Below, piece after piece: positions 20,240 to 31,795 of a stretch of DNA of 64,000 nt. Positions within the stretch are counted from its first letter, which is position 1. Every line of letters starts with the position of its first letter. The DNA comes from Lonicera japonica. Taxonomy: Eukaryota > Streptophyta > Magnoliopsida > Dipsacales > Caprifoliaceae. The translations under genes were made by a program, and so were the position numbers. The DNA lies in NCBI GenBank assembly GCA_021464415.1, contig JAKCWG010000479.1, positions 58,435 through 122,434 on the forward strand, written 5' to 3'. Under the pieces are notes generated by a model, which made no database searches, was not told where the DNA came from, and was given only the letters and a program-made list of their open reading frames with translations.

Positions 20240-21780
20240 GGTTTCCTTTAATTTTTTTCCCTCTTTCATACCACCCAGCCCTTGCACGATTTCTTGTACA
20301 AAATTTTCAACTTTATGTTCCTTCCCATTTTTCCTATAGGATTTCATCATCCTACATGAATTTGACTTATGAATAGTTGAAAGACACTTTTATCACGAGC
20401 TCACCAAAAACTCACTGAGCTCCTATTCTACCTTCTCACAATTCGTGTGTTAAAACTTGTATAAAAGTGAAGCAGAATATTTGAAAATGTTTTCGTCTGA
20501 ATCGTACCACATATACCACCTGAATTAATGTGAACATATGCTTCCAATCCTTGAGCTAAAAAAACTTTTGCTAACTATAATCCATCCTATATTTCTCTTT
20601 AAAAGGAACTTTAGCAATAACTATTTCATGGTTTTTTTTTCTCTCTATTAATTACTTGGATAAACAATTTTATTACATGACTGCTAGTTATATATATTTT
20701 TGGGAAAATCTTATGAATTTATGAGAATGTTAAGAAAAAGGCTAGGGGAAAAGAACATAGAGAAAATAAATGATAGAGAAAAAGAAAACTGTATGTGTAA
20801 GTGGACTACCTATAATATTTTACCAAACTTGTATATATATTTAGTATTTGCGTAGATTATTGCTACATTTTTTCTTACACCATTTAAGTCTTAGTAAGAT
20901 TTGGCTTTAATTGTGGTACTAGATTTGCTGCTGCGGACTGCTCCTCCAGTAGATGATGTTGTTCAAAACAGAGTTCTCTGCTAGTGGTTTTTCCCCATTA
21001 TGGTGCTTTGGTAATTAAGCATTCTCTGCGGTAAATATTGCTACTGCTGGTTTCAAGTTGCAATCATTTGTCAGATTTCTTAGTGTCATGTGATTTTTTT
21101 CGTGATTTAGAGCCCTATATTTGTGTCACAGGGTGTCTCTCGCCATTCCCTATGCCAATGCATGCTACAACCACTCTTTGCACACACCCATATCTGGCAT
21201 GGTCCAAGGACCCTAAGGCCCCCTTTAGCACCCCCACGCACACTTTAGCCTTTTGGTGCTTATGACTCTGTGAACCGCCACACCTACGCAATGCCAATGC
21301 ACCCCTTTAACTTCGCAGTGCACGCGCCTGTGCGTATAGCTTGGTCCAAAGGCCCCGAGGCCGAGCTTAGAGCCCATGCACCTGTCTTTGCAACATGATG
21401 CGCACACCAGCGCCCCCATCGTCTCTTCCCCCATCTTCTCATCAAGGTGTGCACACCGTGCCCCTATCTATGCATCACCATGCACTCTCTCGTGCATAGA
21501 ATGGTCCAATGGCCTCATGTCCTTGTCAGCTCTCCCATTCACCATTGCTCCTGCAACGCCAAGCATGCCCGCATATCTACACGTGAATGGTGCCTGTCTA
21601 GTGGTTGAGTCTTTATCATATGTAGATATGGTTGCATTGTTATTAGATCGTGGATCATTTCGACTAGTGGTGTCATTTTTCATGCGCTTTCATGTTTGTA
21701 TTCAGTTTCTTCTCTATATATATACACTAATGTTTTCCTCAAGGAGTGGCAATAATTTCATTAGTCAGTAGTCATCTTGA
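20240..21780 (+). repeat. Dispersed repeat unit, copy 2, with GC-rich core
   Basis: The first part duplicates 19100-19770. The GC-rich core (about 21115-21600), full of GCACACA, GCATGG and GGCCCC words, is the reverse complement in outline of about 42660-43060. Open frames here, such as 21376-21771, show no protein signature, and similar GC-rich copies carry no conserved frame. This is an unclassified dispersed repeat. Confidence 0.55.
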
Positions 21781-22760
21781 GTAGTTAGGCTTTAGTTAGC
21801 TAAAAGATTAAATTATATCAAAATTATTTTTCATGTGAGTAATCACCATGTATGTACTTTAAACGGTAAAGGAATTGTAAATACAATGTTTTGTTGTGAA
21901 CTTTTTGAAATTGTTAGAAGTCAATTAATGCTAGTTGCTTAATTGGTTTAGAACTAAATATTTTCTCAAACTGTAAACAGACAAGTTATTGTAATCGTAA
22001 CGTAGTTTTAAACCCTATAACCACACAGTTCCTTAATTAACATGTTATGTTCAAGTTATTACCATGCCTTTTTTGTTTTGTTTGTTGACGCGGAAGATTA
22101 TATCAAGGATATCACTGTACAATGGAGATCATATCACGAATTTAACCAAACAACTCTAGTTATGATTGGTTTAAGCTTTTGTGCTTTTTCAACTTATACA
22201 CATGTAGGCGAATTATCTCTCTCTCTATATATATATATACAGTTGATGTTTTTGGTTTAGTGTCGTAGTGTTAATAGAGATGACGAATGAATTATTGAAG
22301 CGGGCTACAGGCTGGCTGGGCTACATCTCACTTCCGTCAAATTCTCCCCAACGGACAAGATGACATGAGATCAGACCTGCTGCGGGCTACCCGTCAGTTA
22401 CTACAAACAAAGTTTGGCTCCACCCTCTACTAATCTTCTTTGTTTCCACTCCCCTCTTTATTTTTTTCTATCATTTTTCTACTTTCTTCTCTATATTCCG
22501 TGGGCATTGCACTGTTGCATATTTCCCAAAATTAAAGACTCTTGTCATTTCGACTAATTGAAGCAAATTTAGTCCGTTCCAAAACTATTTCTATAAAAGC
22601 TTTATATTATTGGGCTAAAAGACTTGGGTTAATTTAGTATTTTTATGGGTTAAGAGTTAGTTGGGTAAACAGTTAACATACTTTTACAATGAGTAATGTT
22701 AAGAGCATCACAATATTAATTTTGATGATATCTAGTGAAATGTATGCGGCTAGTGCCTTG
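21781..22760. other. Intergenic, no gene seen
   Basis: A small less AT-rich patch around 22290-22440 (GCGGGCTAC twice) looks repeat-derived. No terminus, ORF or RNA gene can be supported. Confidence 0.4.
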
Positions 22761-22764
22761 GTTT

Positions 22765-23115
22765 TAACGTGAAAGTATTGAATTGGTAAAATTACATACA
22801 ATCAAATAAATTAAATATATTTGTTGTAACCCTATCACAAATCTACTAAAACACGCAAAAAAATTAAATAATAGAAAATAAAATAAAAATAAAACTTGGC
22901 ATATAATTGATCAAAAGAATAAAATTATAATTTAAAATTTTCAAAGTCCTTAATTTAATCGAACTAAGTAAAAGAGAAAAATAATCTAAAGAGACGAAGA
23001 AATAGTGCTCGGCAGCTCTGAGAAAAGACAGCACCTGTGTAATTGATGAATGTTGCTTTGCCTTCTTTATATAATTGATCTCCTTTAGGGCTTTAGCTGA
23101 ATCAGGCTTGTTTCT
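22765..23115. repeat. Dispersed repeat R1, copy 1
   Basis: This matches 39147-39485 and, more shortly, 40857-41036 in direct orientation. Markers are AACCCTATCACAAATCTACT, TTTAATCGAACTAAGTAA and CGGCAGCTC. It is noncoding. Confidence 0.75.
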
Positions 23116-23501
23116 CTAGAAAGATTTGCCCTAACTAACCAATGATTATTCCTAGGAAACAAGTATTTGAATCTTTTAGTTAGTAATAATCTAAATTCAC
23201 ATCCTCCAATATACTAATTGCAACTTTGACCAATGAAGATTCTTATAAAGTCTAGACCAGTTAAAATATTTCCATTTTATTCTTTTTGTGCACATATAGA
23301 AGAGAAAACAAACAATAATCATGACGTTAAAAAATCTCTGATCGACATGCCGGGGACAGTATATGAGTAAGAACATGAGAAACCACAACATCAACAGGTT
23401 AGATGTTCGCAATAGCAGCACCTGGGTAAGAACATGGGAATTTACGTTTCATCTTTTAAATTCGCCACTGAATGACAACAGTAATAGTAGCACTCCAATA
23501 G

Positions 23502-23697
23502 AAACTCATCGGCAAACCTGAGGCTTATGTGATGATCGTGTTGAAGGGATCTATGCCCATGGCATTTGGCGGGATTGAGCAGCCGGCAGCCTACGATGAG
23601 TTAGTTTCTATTGGAGATCTCAACCCTGATGTTAACAAGAAGCTCAGTGCTATGATCTCCACCATTCAAAGTCCCCCTTTTATGTTTATTTTTTGAT
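23502..23697 (+). pseudogene. MIF/MDL-like tautomerase gene fragment
   Basis: About 57 codons after IGKPEAYVMIVLKGS match the middle of plant MIF/D-dopachrome tautomerase-like (MDL) proteins. They include the AFGG strand, QPAAY and LNPDVNKKLS segments. The N-terminal exon with the catalytic Pro1 is absent: the frame meets a TAG just upstream at about 23499. The C-terminal part is replaced by SPPFMFIF and a stop. The fragment corresponds to an internal exon, so it is a dead piece of a gene for a small cytosolic tautomerase/cytokine-like protein. Immediately upstream, 23490-23510 is an inverted near-copy of 23596-23618. Confidence 0.8.
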
Positions 23698-24079
23698 TGA
23701 TTTTGTTGTAATATGTAAATAAATTTGTTTGATATTTTCATTAATTTAATTATATTTATCTTTAAGAAAGGTAATATTGGAATTCAACTTAATTAATTGA
23801 AATAATAAAGTAATTAATATTTTGTCCTCTATTAAAAACTTGTCCTTTAAACTAAGTCTAAAAATAGAATGTCCTTCGTTAAAACCACTAATATACTAAT
23901 GTCCTTAATTATTATTTTCTATTATATTTAATATTTTTAAAAAATAGAATATATTATTGTTGTAATTCGGTAAAATATTTATGTTGTACATCACTAAGAT
24001 TAAGAAAACTTTATTTATTTATAAATTTTAATGAAATTAAGCGCAAAATTAATTATTTCTTGAAAATCAGATATAGAAT

Positions 24080-24179
24080 ATTAATTAGATTTAGCTATAT
24101 TCTCATTTTTACCTTTAAATGCAATGGTTTGATCTACCGTTTTCTTTTGAACCTTATATTTTAAAAGTCGGTTAGACTT
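24080..24179 (-). pseudogene. Copia gag relic, 3' part
   Basis: On the minus strand this continues the gag relic at 35146-35400 across the Tat insertion (SNRLLKYKV, TIAFKGKNEN). It ends in stops about 24085. It belongs to an old Copia element on the minus strand that was the Tat target. Confidence 0.6.
24175..24179. repeat. Target-site duplication GACTT (left)
   Basis: GACTT here matches GACTT at 35146-35150, flanking the Tat element that starts TGATGG (24180) and ends CCCATCA (35145). Confidence 0.9.
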
Positions 24180-24199
24180 TGATGGTGTCAAAATCTCTC

Positions 24200-24275
24200 T
24201 GAACAGTATCTGTGAACAGTGACCGTGAACAGTACCACCGTATATGTGAACAGTGACTGTGAACAGTACCGTCAG
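24200..24275. repeat. TGAACAGT motif cluster in U5
   Basis: The octamer TGAACAGT recurs about every 12-25 bp here and at 34356-34450. The cluster has one 26-bp unit more in the 34335 LTR. In element orientation it is next to the primer-binding site end of the LTR. Confidence 0.7.
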
Positions 24276-24810
24276 AAACTGATTAAAAATAAAGATGAAC
24301 ACAAGACGTTTTTTATTAAGGTAGGTTTCCCCGGTAGCGCTTATGCTAGTCCGGCAGTACGTTCTCCTTTTGTGTGTGCTTGCTTTGTATTAGCTCAAAG
24401 GCAATCAATTCGGATGATAATACAAGCTACCAATCTCTCTCTTTCTTTCTATGATTTTCTTAATTCTATTTATAAGTATAGAATTAGGATTACAACTATT
24501 TCAACAGAATAAATAATAAACTGTATAGGAGAGATAGCGTATAAGGATTGGTATTTTTTTTTTGGGTATGAAAAGAGAGAGTATAAGACCCTAAAAAATT
24601 GGCTTGTATTTAGGAAAGATGGATGGATATTGGGAGAGAAGGAAGAGATGTTTTTGGTGTGTCTTTGGATGGATGTATGAGGTGGTATTTATAGGTAAAT
24701 GTAGAATGGTAAATAGGTAAATTTGATAAAAATGAAGGGCAAAAAAGTAATTTTTGGTGGAGGTGTATATGATGTGTATGCTTAGGTCACATGTATTCTA
24801 GAATGTATAT

Positions 24811-26332
24811 TGTTGACCTTAAAGTCAATTAATCTTATTTTGATAATTACAATAAGTTAATATAGTGTTATTTAACTCGGTTGTTCTAATGATGATAGCC
24901 ATTAGCCGATATCTTTTCCAACCAAGTGTGACGTCAAACCGATATAGTCAAACTCTCACACAAAGCTCCACAAATGCTTTCACTCACAAGAAATGAACTC
25001 AAATGATCTCCATGCGCTTCACAAAGAATCAAAACCAAGAAAGGATCAAGTATATCAAACAAGCAAAAATACGCACAAGAAAATCAAGCATCACGAAGAC
25101 TCGAATTATCATTAAATGGAGTGAGTGCTTAGATTTTATGTAAAGATACTTTATTGATCAAATCCCTATAGCTCAAACATATTCTTACATCTTTTAAAGA
25201 TTGATTCAAACAAGTTTGAAATTGAATTTATTTGAAAAACATCATTTTACAAAAACCGAGTTTCAAAATAAATTCATATTAATTTTAAATGATCATATTT
25301 TAAGCTATAATAAAAATGAGTATCTTAGAAACATATATTTGAGGTTCAAAAATCATTATAATTTTATTTGGAATTAAATTATTAAATTGAAAAAATATTT
25401 TTATTTTTCGTTTAAAATTCGCTCAATTTTTGCCCAGTTTTGATCTAACGGTAAAATGGAGACCTTCCCGAACTCCGATCATTTTGAAATTTTTACAGTA
25501 GTTAGAAAACATCTCCTGACAATTTTTCCTAAAATTTGAGCATGCTCCAACGGTCCAATTGGGAGAAATTAACAAAACAAGTTTGAATTTTGTTTGTCAA
25601 AACTAGCTGTTGGAAAGTTTGAAAATGTATACCTTTGAGCCAAAACCTCTCTTAATCATCCTCAACGGCCATATGATTTTGTAAGCTATAAATATGATGT
25701 CTTAGACATGTTTTAACACACTTGAATTATTATACAAACTTATTTTACATATATACAAAGTTATTCAAGTATTCAATTCATCTTATTGATCAAATTCTTC
25801 ATTTTTGAGCTATATACTTTGATCAATTTTGATATCTCTTAGTGTGAGCTTCATTTATATTTTGTTATACACAAGAGAGATACTGTACATTGGTGTTAGC
25901 CACCAAAACTTGTTCAAATCATATTTGTGAGACGTGTATCTCATAGATTAGCAAGAGGGATTTCTTGTGAAAGTATTGAAGGTGTTTTCAATACTTGTAA
26001 GAGTGTGTGAGAAGAATACACTTGTAGAGGTTTGATCTTCACCCGGAAGGAGATCGGTTATAGTGGAAATTCTCGGGGAACTAACCGAGCGCGGAGTAGG
26101 GGGAACAAGCCGAACCGTGTGGACAAAAAATCTTCGACTTTGATCGGTTTTATCTTTCTATCCCTTGCTCTACTTTATTGTGCTATTTAGTTATTGTGTT
26201 TAGAATTATCTTTGTTGTTGATTGCTTGATAATTATAGACATCAAATATTTTTAAATCATTTTTTTAAAAAATCCGGATTAAGTTTTTAAAAACCCTATT
26301 CACCCCCCCTCTAGGGTATTTTCCGACCTACA
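24811..26332 (+). mobile_element. Solo LTR of the Copia-type family
   Basis: The 1522-bp sequence begins TGTTGACCTT and ends CCGACCTACA, with a 5-bp TATAT duplication (24806-24810 and 26333-26337). The uninterrupted sister LTR near 34980-35000 shows the empty site. It is homologous to the LTRs at 2829 and 8571 but in plus orientation and more diverged. No internal region remains. Confidence 0.9.
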
Positions 26333-26370
26333 TATATGATGTGTATGCTTATGTCACATGTATTCTAGAA

Positions 26371-26441
26371 TGGTTTTTTACTGGAGGTAAAAAATGGTAT
26401 TTTACTGGAGGTAAAAATAAGATTTTACTGGAGGTAAAAGT
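26371..26441. repeat. Three TTTTAC-TGGAG-GTAAAA hairpin units in Tat U3
   Basis: Each unit has 6-bp arms TTTTAC/GTAAAA around TGGAG. The three copies recur at about 23-bp spacing, also at 35030-35093. They lie at the U3 start in element orientation and could be regulatory. Confidence 0.75.
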
Positions 26442-26491
26442 ATTGAATTACCTTCGTAGGCCAATGGTAAAATTAGTATTTAACCCCATCA

Positions 26492-26508
26492 ATTGCCCCC
26501 TATCCTTT
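26492..26508 (-). other. Polypurine tract of the Tat element
   Basis: The minus strand reads AAGGATAGGGGGCAAT directly before the 3' LTR start TGATGGGG. Confidence 0.65.
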
Positions 26509-26800
26509 ATTTTTATGCTGAAAGCTGAATGTGAAGGATAAATGCCTTTTGCCGGATAAGTGGTCCTGCTCAAAGCTAAGGCGTGAAAGCGGGTACATGT
26601 CGAGGAAGATAATCATGGAGAGAGTTCGAATAATCGACGTGTAAGGTTTTGTTAACTTTTGACCGTAAGTTTATGGGGCTTGGATCATTGATGTGTAAAG
26701 TTGACTAAACTTTGATCATAAGTAGTTTGGTTCTACTTGGGCTTTTTTTAACTGTCTTTATACGTATATATACATATACATATATATATATACATTTTTT

Positions 26801-27071
26801 TTTAAAGTCAGTATAAAAAATCTTACCACGGCAAAAAAATTTTACCGCAGCATCAACATCAACGCACATTTTCTTCCCCTATGGCGACATTAAAGAGGGA
26901 TCTAGGGCGGTGGAGTCTAGATGCACGCGGGGGGCGCTGTATATTTTGACTTTTTAAGAAAACAGCTTTTCGTCTTCGGGATTCTTTCAATGCTAGATGC
27001 CTCTTGTCCCCTCTTTCTTGTCATCTCCCTCAAGATCCGTCTTCTTCTTATACCTTTTACAGGGGATACCC
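26801..27071 (+). promoter_or_regulatory. Shared upstream block of the LBD-like gene, Tat copy
   Basis: This is homologous to 5074-5383, with the conserved TATA-like GTATAAAAAA at 26811, CTTACC and CCGCAG repeats, and the GATGCACGCGGGG patch. The piece at about 26864-26905 resembles the antisense 3' end of Copia elements (compare 4837-4880 and the reverse complement of about 46855-46895), which is foreign to a Ty3/gypsy element. Confidence 0.6.
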
Positions 27072-27098
27072 ATGAATAAGGGAAAGTAAATCACAAGT

Positions 27099-27734
27099 AT
27101 GTCGTATGTGCCGAATACCTTCCGTTGTACAGGTTCTTCTTGTGCTGCTTGTACTTATAAACGTAAGAGATGTCAGCCCTAGTGTGAATATGCACAAATT
27201 TTTCGAGATGTGATTAGTCGCCAGGATTATCGCACAATCTTCACTGTTTTCGGGGTGAAGAACGTTGTAGATATTTTACAACATATTCCCGAATATCAAT
27301 ATCTTGAGACTCTTAATTCATTTCTTTTTGAAGATAAGGCGAGAGTCGAGAATCCTATTAAAGGGTGTACTGCTCTCCTTGCTTCTCTTGGACAGAAGAT
27401 GGAAGAGTTACAAGAACGGGTGACGGCATTAGAGGCTCGGTTAGAAGGAGGGCCTTCTTGTGTTAACCCGTTATGCTCCTTTGCTCCTCGTCGAGGTTCT
27501 TCGAGGTTCTTTTCGTCGGTAGAAAATAACACGGCTGATGTTATCCCGTCTGCTGTGAATCCGGGCGGTTTTTTATCGCAATCTTCGCAAGCTAATTTTC
27601 TTACGGAGGTTGCCGAACCAACCAGCCCTGACTGGACAGCTTTAGGGGATATTCGCCATGATTTTTCTTCTAATTGAAGTACTATTTTGAATTTTGATGC
27701 TGATGATCTTCGGATTCTTCAGCCTTTTCTTTGA
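27099..27734 (+). pseudogene. LOB-domain (LBD-like) pseudogene inside the Tat element
   Basis: This is homologous over its whole length to the intact ORF at 5384-6154. The zinc motif CAACTYKRKRC is followed by TAG at 27180-27182, in place of the third intermediate residue before the last conserved Cys. Downstream, the GAS-like block (TIFTVFG, NPIKGC) and a shorter coiled coil are open until TGA at 27675-27677. Similarity then continues in frame to TGA at 27734. The equivalent of the outer ATG (27072) meets a stop after five codons, so the nearest usable start is 27099. As written it could make only a 27-codon peptide or a C-terminal piece from 27210. Confidence 0.85.
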
Positions 27735-28658
27735 TTAGATAAGTTATCTACCCTTCCACTTTCATGTCTTTTTGTTTGCGAAGAAGGGGTCCAACACATA
27801 TCTGCTTATCATTCAATAGCATACCGTTCAGCCCAGACAATGTATGCACTTCTAGTGAGGGTTTTGTTCTTTAAGCAAGTGTTCCGCAAATATTCCACCT
27901 GTAACATCTCTTTTCATCAATAAATAAACAAGTTTTGTTTTAGAATTTTTTTTATATCTTCTGTGTGCGCTTTTTATGTTTTGTTTTGAGTTGTTATTGT
28001 GAGATTTGAATAAGCCATATATGAATGGTTATCCCTTTTTCCCCCACACTCAAAGTAAAACAGTAAAGGCAAAAGAGAAAAAATAAATCCAGTAAAGATG
28101 CTTGTATTAGAGGTCTTTTGGCAGGTTTTCCCAAAAGGGACCTGGTGTGCAACAGGTTTTTATTGGGTCATTTGTACGTAAGGAATTATTCTTATTTTGG
28201 CTAAGTATAAGAGTTGTGCCCCCTAGACTTTAACCAAATTTTATAAGATTCTTTCCAAACGCCAATTAGACTCCTCAGAGTGTAAGTGTGCTCATGTAAA
28301 AGAGCTGTGTACCAACAAACTGACCTTTTTAATTAGAGGAATTTCTCAACTCTCAGCAAGTCTGCACTTAGACGTTATATGCTTGGTGGCTGACCTACAT
28401 GGCGGTAGGAATTTTTTTTCAAGGTCGTTAATGTATAAAAGGAAAACTTGTACTTTTGGTTAAGTCTACAAAAATGTCATGCCTTCTTTTGACTTAAGCA
28501 AATTATAACAGCTTTCTCAATTATGTTTATGCAACCTCTTTAGCGTATTTCTGACCTCCTTGTGAGAGTTTTGCTTCTTGTAAATAACGGTATACCAAAG
28601 TAAAATTTCATATATTTTTCTTCGGAGCAAGTCATTACAAGATTACATAGTACTTCAG
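27735..28658. other. Tat 3' untranslated region
   Basis: About 0.9 kb lies between the LBD pseudogene and the integrase end. It has no similarity to the Copia copy of the LBD block past the gene end and no supportable ORF. Long pol-to-LTR spacers are usual in the Tat lineage. Confidence 0.6.
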
Positions 28659-29740
28659 TCAGGGATAGTATCTCTTGAGGTGCTCTATGTTCCATGGCCT
28701 CATGAGCTCCATTCCATCCATGGTTCTCAAGTAGTAGGTACCAGGTCTGCTAACTTTGGTTACCACATATGGACCCTCCCATTTGGCAGCTAGCTTCCCA
28801 TGTTGAGAAATTTTGGTGGCTAGAATAACTTTTCGAAGCACCAAGTTGCCCACAGTTAGGCTTCGGTGCCTGACCCTTTTGTTGTAACTTTTAACCATGT
28901 TCCTTTTGTAGGCTTCTTCTTTAATCCGAGCTTGTTCTCTTTTTTCTTCGAGGAGGTCTAAGTTGGCTAAGAGTCCTTCGTCATTCCGAGCTGAGTCATG
29001 ATGGTTGATTCTGTATGTTGGCATTCCCATTTCTACTGGAATCACCGCTTCAGTTCCATAGGTCAGAGAGAAAGGAGTTTCCCCCGTAGGCCCTCGGATC
29101 GTAGTCCTGTAAGCCTAAAGAACTGAGGGGAGTTCTTCAGACCAATTTCCCTTAGCATCGTCGAGTCTTTTCTTCAGCGAGTTCAGGAGAGTTCTGTTGG
29201 TGACTTCTGATTGGCCATTTGCTTGGGGATGGACAGGTGAACTGTAGTGATTCTCTATTCCATGATCATCACAAAAATTTCTGAAGAGATCACAATCAAA
29301 TTGCTTGCCATTATCAGTGATCAGAATCTTTGGGAGGCCGAAATGACAGATGATATTTCTCCATACAAAGCTTTGAATTTTCATAGTGGTGATGGTGGTC
29401 AATGCTTCTGCCTCAGCCCATTTGGTGAAGTAGTCAATGGCTACAACTGCGAACTTGATTTTTCCTTTACCCAAGGGGAAAGGACCAACAATGTCCATCC
29501 CCCACTGAGAAAAGGGCCATGGGTTGCTGACAGGAGTCATGAGCTCTGCTGGGAGCTATTGGACATTGGCAAACCGTTGGCACTTGTCACACTTTTTTAC
29601 CAATTCCTTGGCATCTTGTAGAATGGTTGGCCAGAAGTAACCTTGTCGTCCAACTTTGAGAGCTAAGGAACGAGCTGCCGGGTGTCCACCACACAACCCC
29701 TCATGGATCTCTAACAGGGCTGCCTGAGCTTGATGGGGTG
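28659..29740 (-). pseudogene. Tat integrase
   Basis: The zinc-binding HHCC region ends in CDKCQ (about 29590). The catalytic core shows the first Asp in GMDIVGPFP, the second in ITDNGKQFD and the Glu in GQSEVTNRT. The C-terminal part carries the GPYVV and RPWNIEHLKRYY ends typical of plant gypsy integrases. The frame is broken by a frameshift near 29745 and TAG codons at 29556-29558 and 29115-29117. In an active copy it would insert element cDNA into the genome. Confidence 0.85.
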
Positions 29741-30586
29741 TAGGCAGAGTAAGAAAGGAAGAACATAACCTCTCTTGTACAGGGTTGCTTCTATGACTAC
29801 ATATCTGTTGGAGATGTATTTGATTCTTTTGGCCATCTTCTTTTCTTCTGGCAAAACTCCATTTGTGAGGTAGTCCAGAATTGGGTCAATCCAGCACTTG
29901 CAGATCTGTACTGGGACTGCATCCACTTCTTCAAGCTCATTGATGGCTTTGCTTTCCAAATATTCAATGTGGACACCGCTTGGTGCCTCTGTTGACGAAG
30001 CTAGTTTGGCTAGGCGGTCTGCCTTGTTATTCTGAGCTCGGGGAACTTTGATGAACACCACATTTGTAAACTTTCGAGCTGCCGTTTGAGTTTTAGCCAG
30101 GTAAGCGGCCATGTGGTCTTCTTTAGCCATGTTATGGCCAAGTATTTGGCCAATTACGACTGCAGATTCATTGTAAACCACCATCTGTTTTGCCCCCAAG
30201 TCTCCAGCAATCCTTAGACCTGCTATGACAACTTCGTATTCTGCTTCGTTGTTCGATGCCTTGAAAAGAAACTTGAGAGCTATCTCCAATGTGTTAGCCT
30301 CAGGGGTGATCAATACCAGACCAGCTCCAGAACCTTGAGAGTTGGAAGCACCATCTGCGTGGAGTATCCACACTAGGATTTCTGGTATCAGGCCTATTGA
30401 GGTGAAAGGGCTCGAGGCACTTGGGTCTACTGTTGGCAGTAGCTCTGGAAGTTCGACAACTTGTTCCTCTGTGTAAGTAAACTCGGCTATGAAGTCAGCC
30501 ACAGCCTGCCCTTTGATTGATACTCGTGGTTTGTAACTGATCACAAATTGTCCGAGTTCTACGGCCCAGATAGCTAGCCTTCCTGA
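29741..30586 (-). pseudogene. Tat second (archaeal-type) RNase H
   Basis: The motifs LHADGASN (first Asp) and NNEAEYE (Glu) are present, but the usual D-S pair of the third motif reads YNES. It follows a spacer with VISYKPRVSIKGQAVADF. This extra RNase H between pol RNase H and integrase marks the Tat clade. It ends at a frameshift near 29745. Confidence 0.8.
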
Positions 30587-31795
30587 CTAATCTGGTTTGT
30601 CAAGAATTCGACGTAGTGGTTGGTCTGTGAGTACGTCAATGGCATGGGCCTGAAAGTAGGGCCTCAGTTTCCTAGAAGTGATGAGGAGAGCATATGCCAA
30701 TTTTTCCAACCTAGGGTAATTGAGTTCAGCCGCATGCAGAGCTCTGCTCGTGTAGTAGACAGGGAGTTGCGCCCCCTCTTCGTTCCTCATAAGGGCTGAG
30801 CTGACCGCTGTTTGAGAAACAACCAAGTAAAGGCAGAGAATTTCACCCTTCTTCGGAGAACTCAATAAAGGAGGAGTTCCAAGGTATTGCTTGAGCTGCT
30901 GAAAAGCGAGCTCACATTCTTTCGTCCACTCGAAGGCCCTTTTCAGAGTTTTGAAGAATGGGTGGCATTTGTCAGTAGCCTTAGAGATGAACCTGTTAAG
31001 GGCTGCCACTCGACCTGCTAAGCTCTGGACTTCCTTTGGTTTCGTGGGAGACTTCATGTCAATCAGAGCTTGTGTCTTCTCGGGGTTAGCTTCAATTCCC
31101 CTTTGTGTTACCATGAAACCTAAAAATTTACCACCTTTTACCCCAAAAGCACACTTAGCTGGATTGAGGGAGATACCGTTTTGTCTAAGTATGGAAAAGG
31201 CTTCATTGAGGTCAGAAACATGGTTGGACGCCTTGAGGCTTTTGACGAGCATGTCGTCGACGTAGACCTCCATATTTCGGCCTATCTATTTTTTGAACAG
31301 GAAGTTCATCACCCTTTGATACGTAACTCCTGCATTCCTTAAACCGAATGGCATAACCTTGTAGCAGTAGGTCCCTTCATTGGTGATGAAAGATGTCTTT
31401 TCTTCGTCCTCAGGGGCCATCCTTACCTGATTATATCCAGAATAAGCGTCCATGAAGCTTAGCATTTCATGCCCAGTGGTCGCATCCACGAGCTGATCAA
31501 TCTTCGGGAGTGGAAAGCTGTCTTTTGGACAAGCCTTGTTGAGGTCTTTGAAATCCACACACATTCTCCATTTTCCGCTGTACTTCTTCATAAGTACAAC
31601 ATTGGAAAGCCACTTTGGGTAGTGGACTTCCCTAATGAAACCAGCTTGGAGCAATTTTTGGACTTCTTCTCTGGCAGCCATGTTTCTTTCTGTTGCAAAG
31701 TTTCTCTTTTTCTGCCTTACGGGCTTGAAGGCTGGATCAACATTGAGCCTGTGCACCATGACCTCTGGGTTGAGCCCTTTCATGTCATCATGGGA
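30587..31795 (-). pseudogene. Tat reverse transcriptase and RNase H
   Basis: RT motifs are visible in order: GKWRMCVDFKDLN, FPLPKID, LSFMDAYSGYNQ, MPFGLRNAG and the catalytic YVDD at about 31258. The connection and a gypsy RNase H-like region follow (FEWTKECELAFQQLK, VYYTSRALH). TAG codons interrupt at 31286-31288, between the finger/palm and YVDD, and at 30587-30589; one at 31796-31798 separates it from the protease. All segments are in one frame. Confidence 0.88.

Larger units (their letters stand above)
24180..26491 (-). repeat. 3' LTR of the Tat element (interrupted)
   Basis: Without the nested insertion it is 785 bp; the partner LTR is 811 bp, and the difference equals one 26-bp unit of the TGAACAGT-type repeat near 24200. 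An intact TATAAATA box on the minus strand lies at 24686-24693. Confidence 0.92.

Noticed and set aside
21376..21771. 131-codon open frame on the plus strand
   Set aside because: It lies in the GC-rich dispersed repeat, shows no protein signature, and related copies at 42-43 kb carry no conserved frame.
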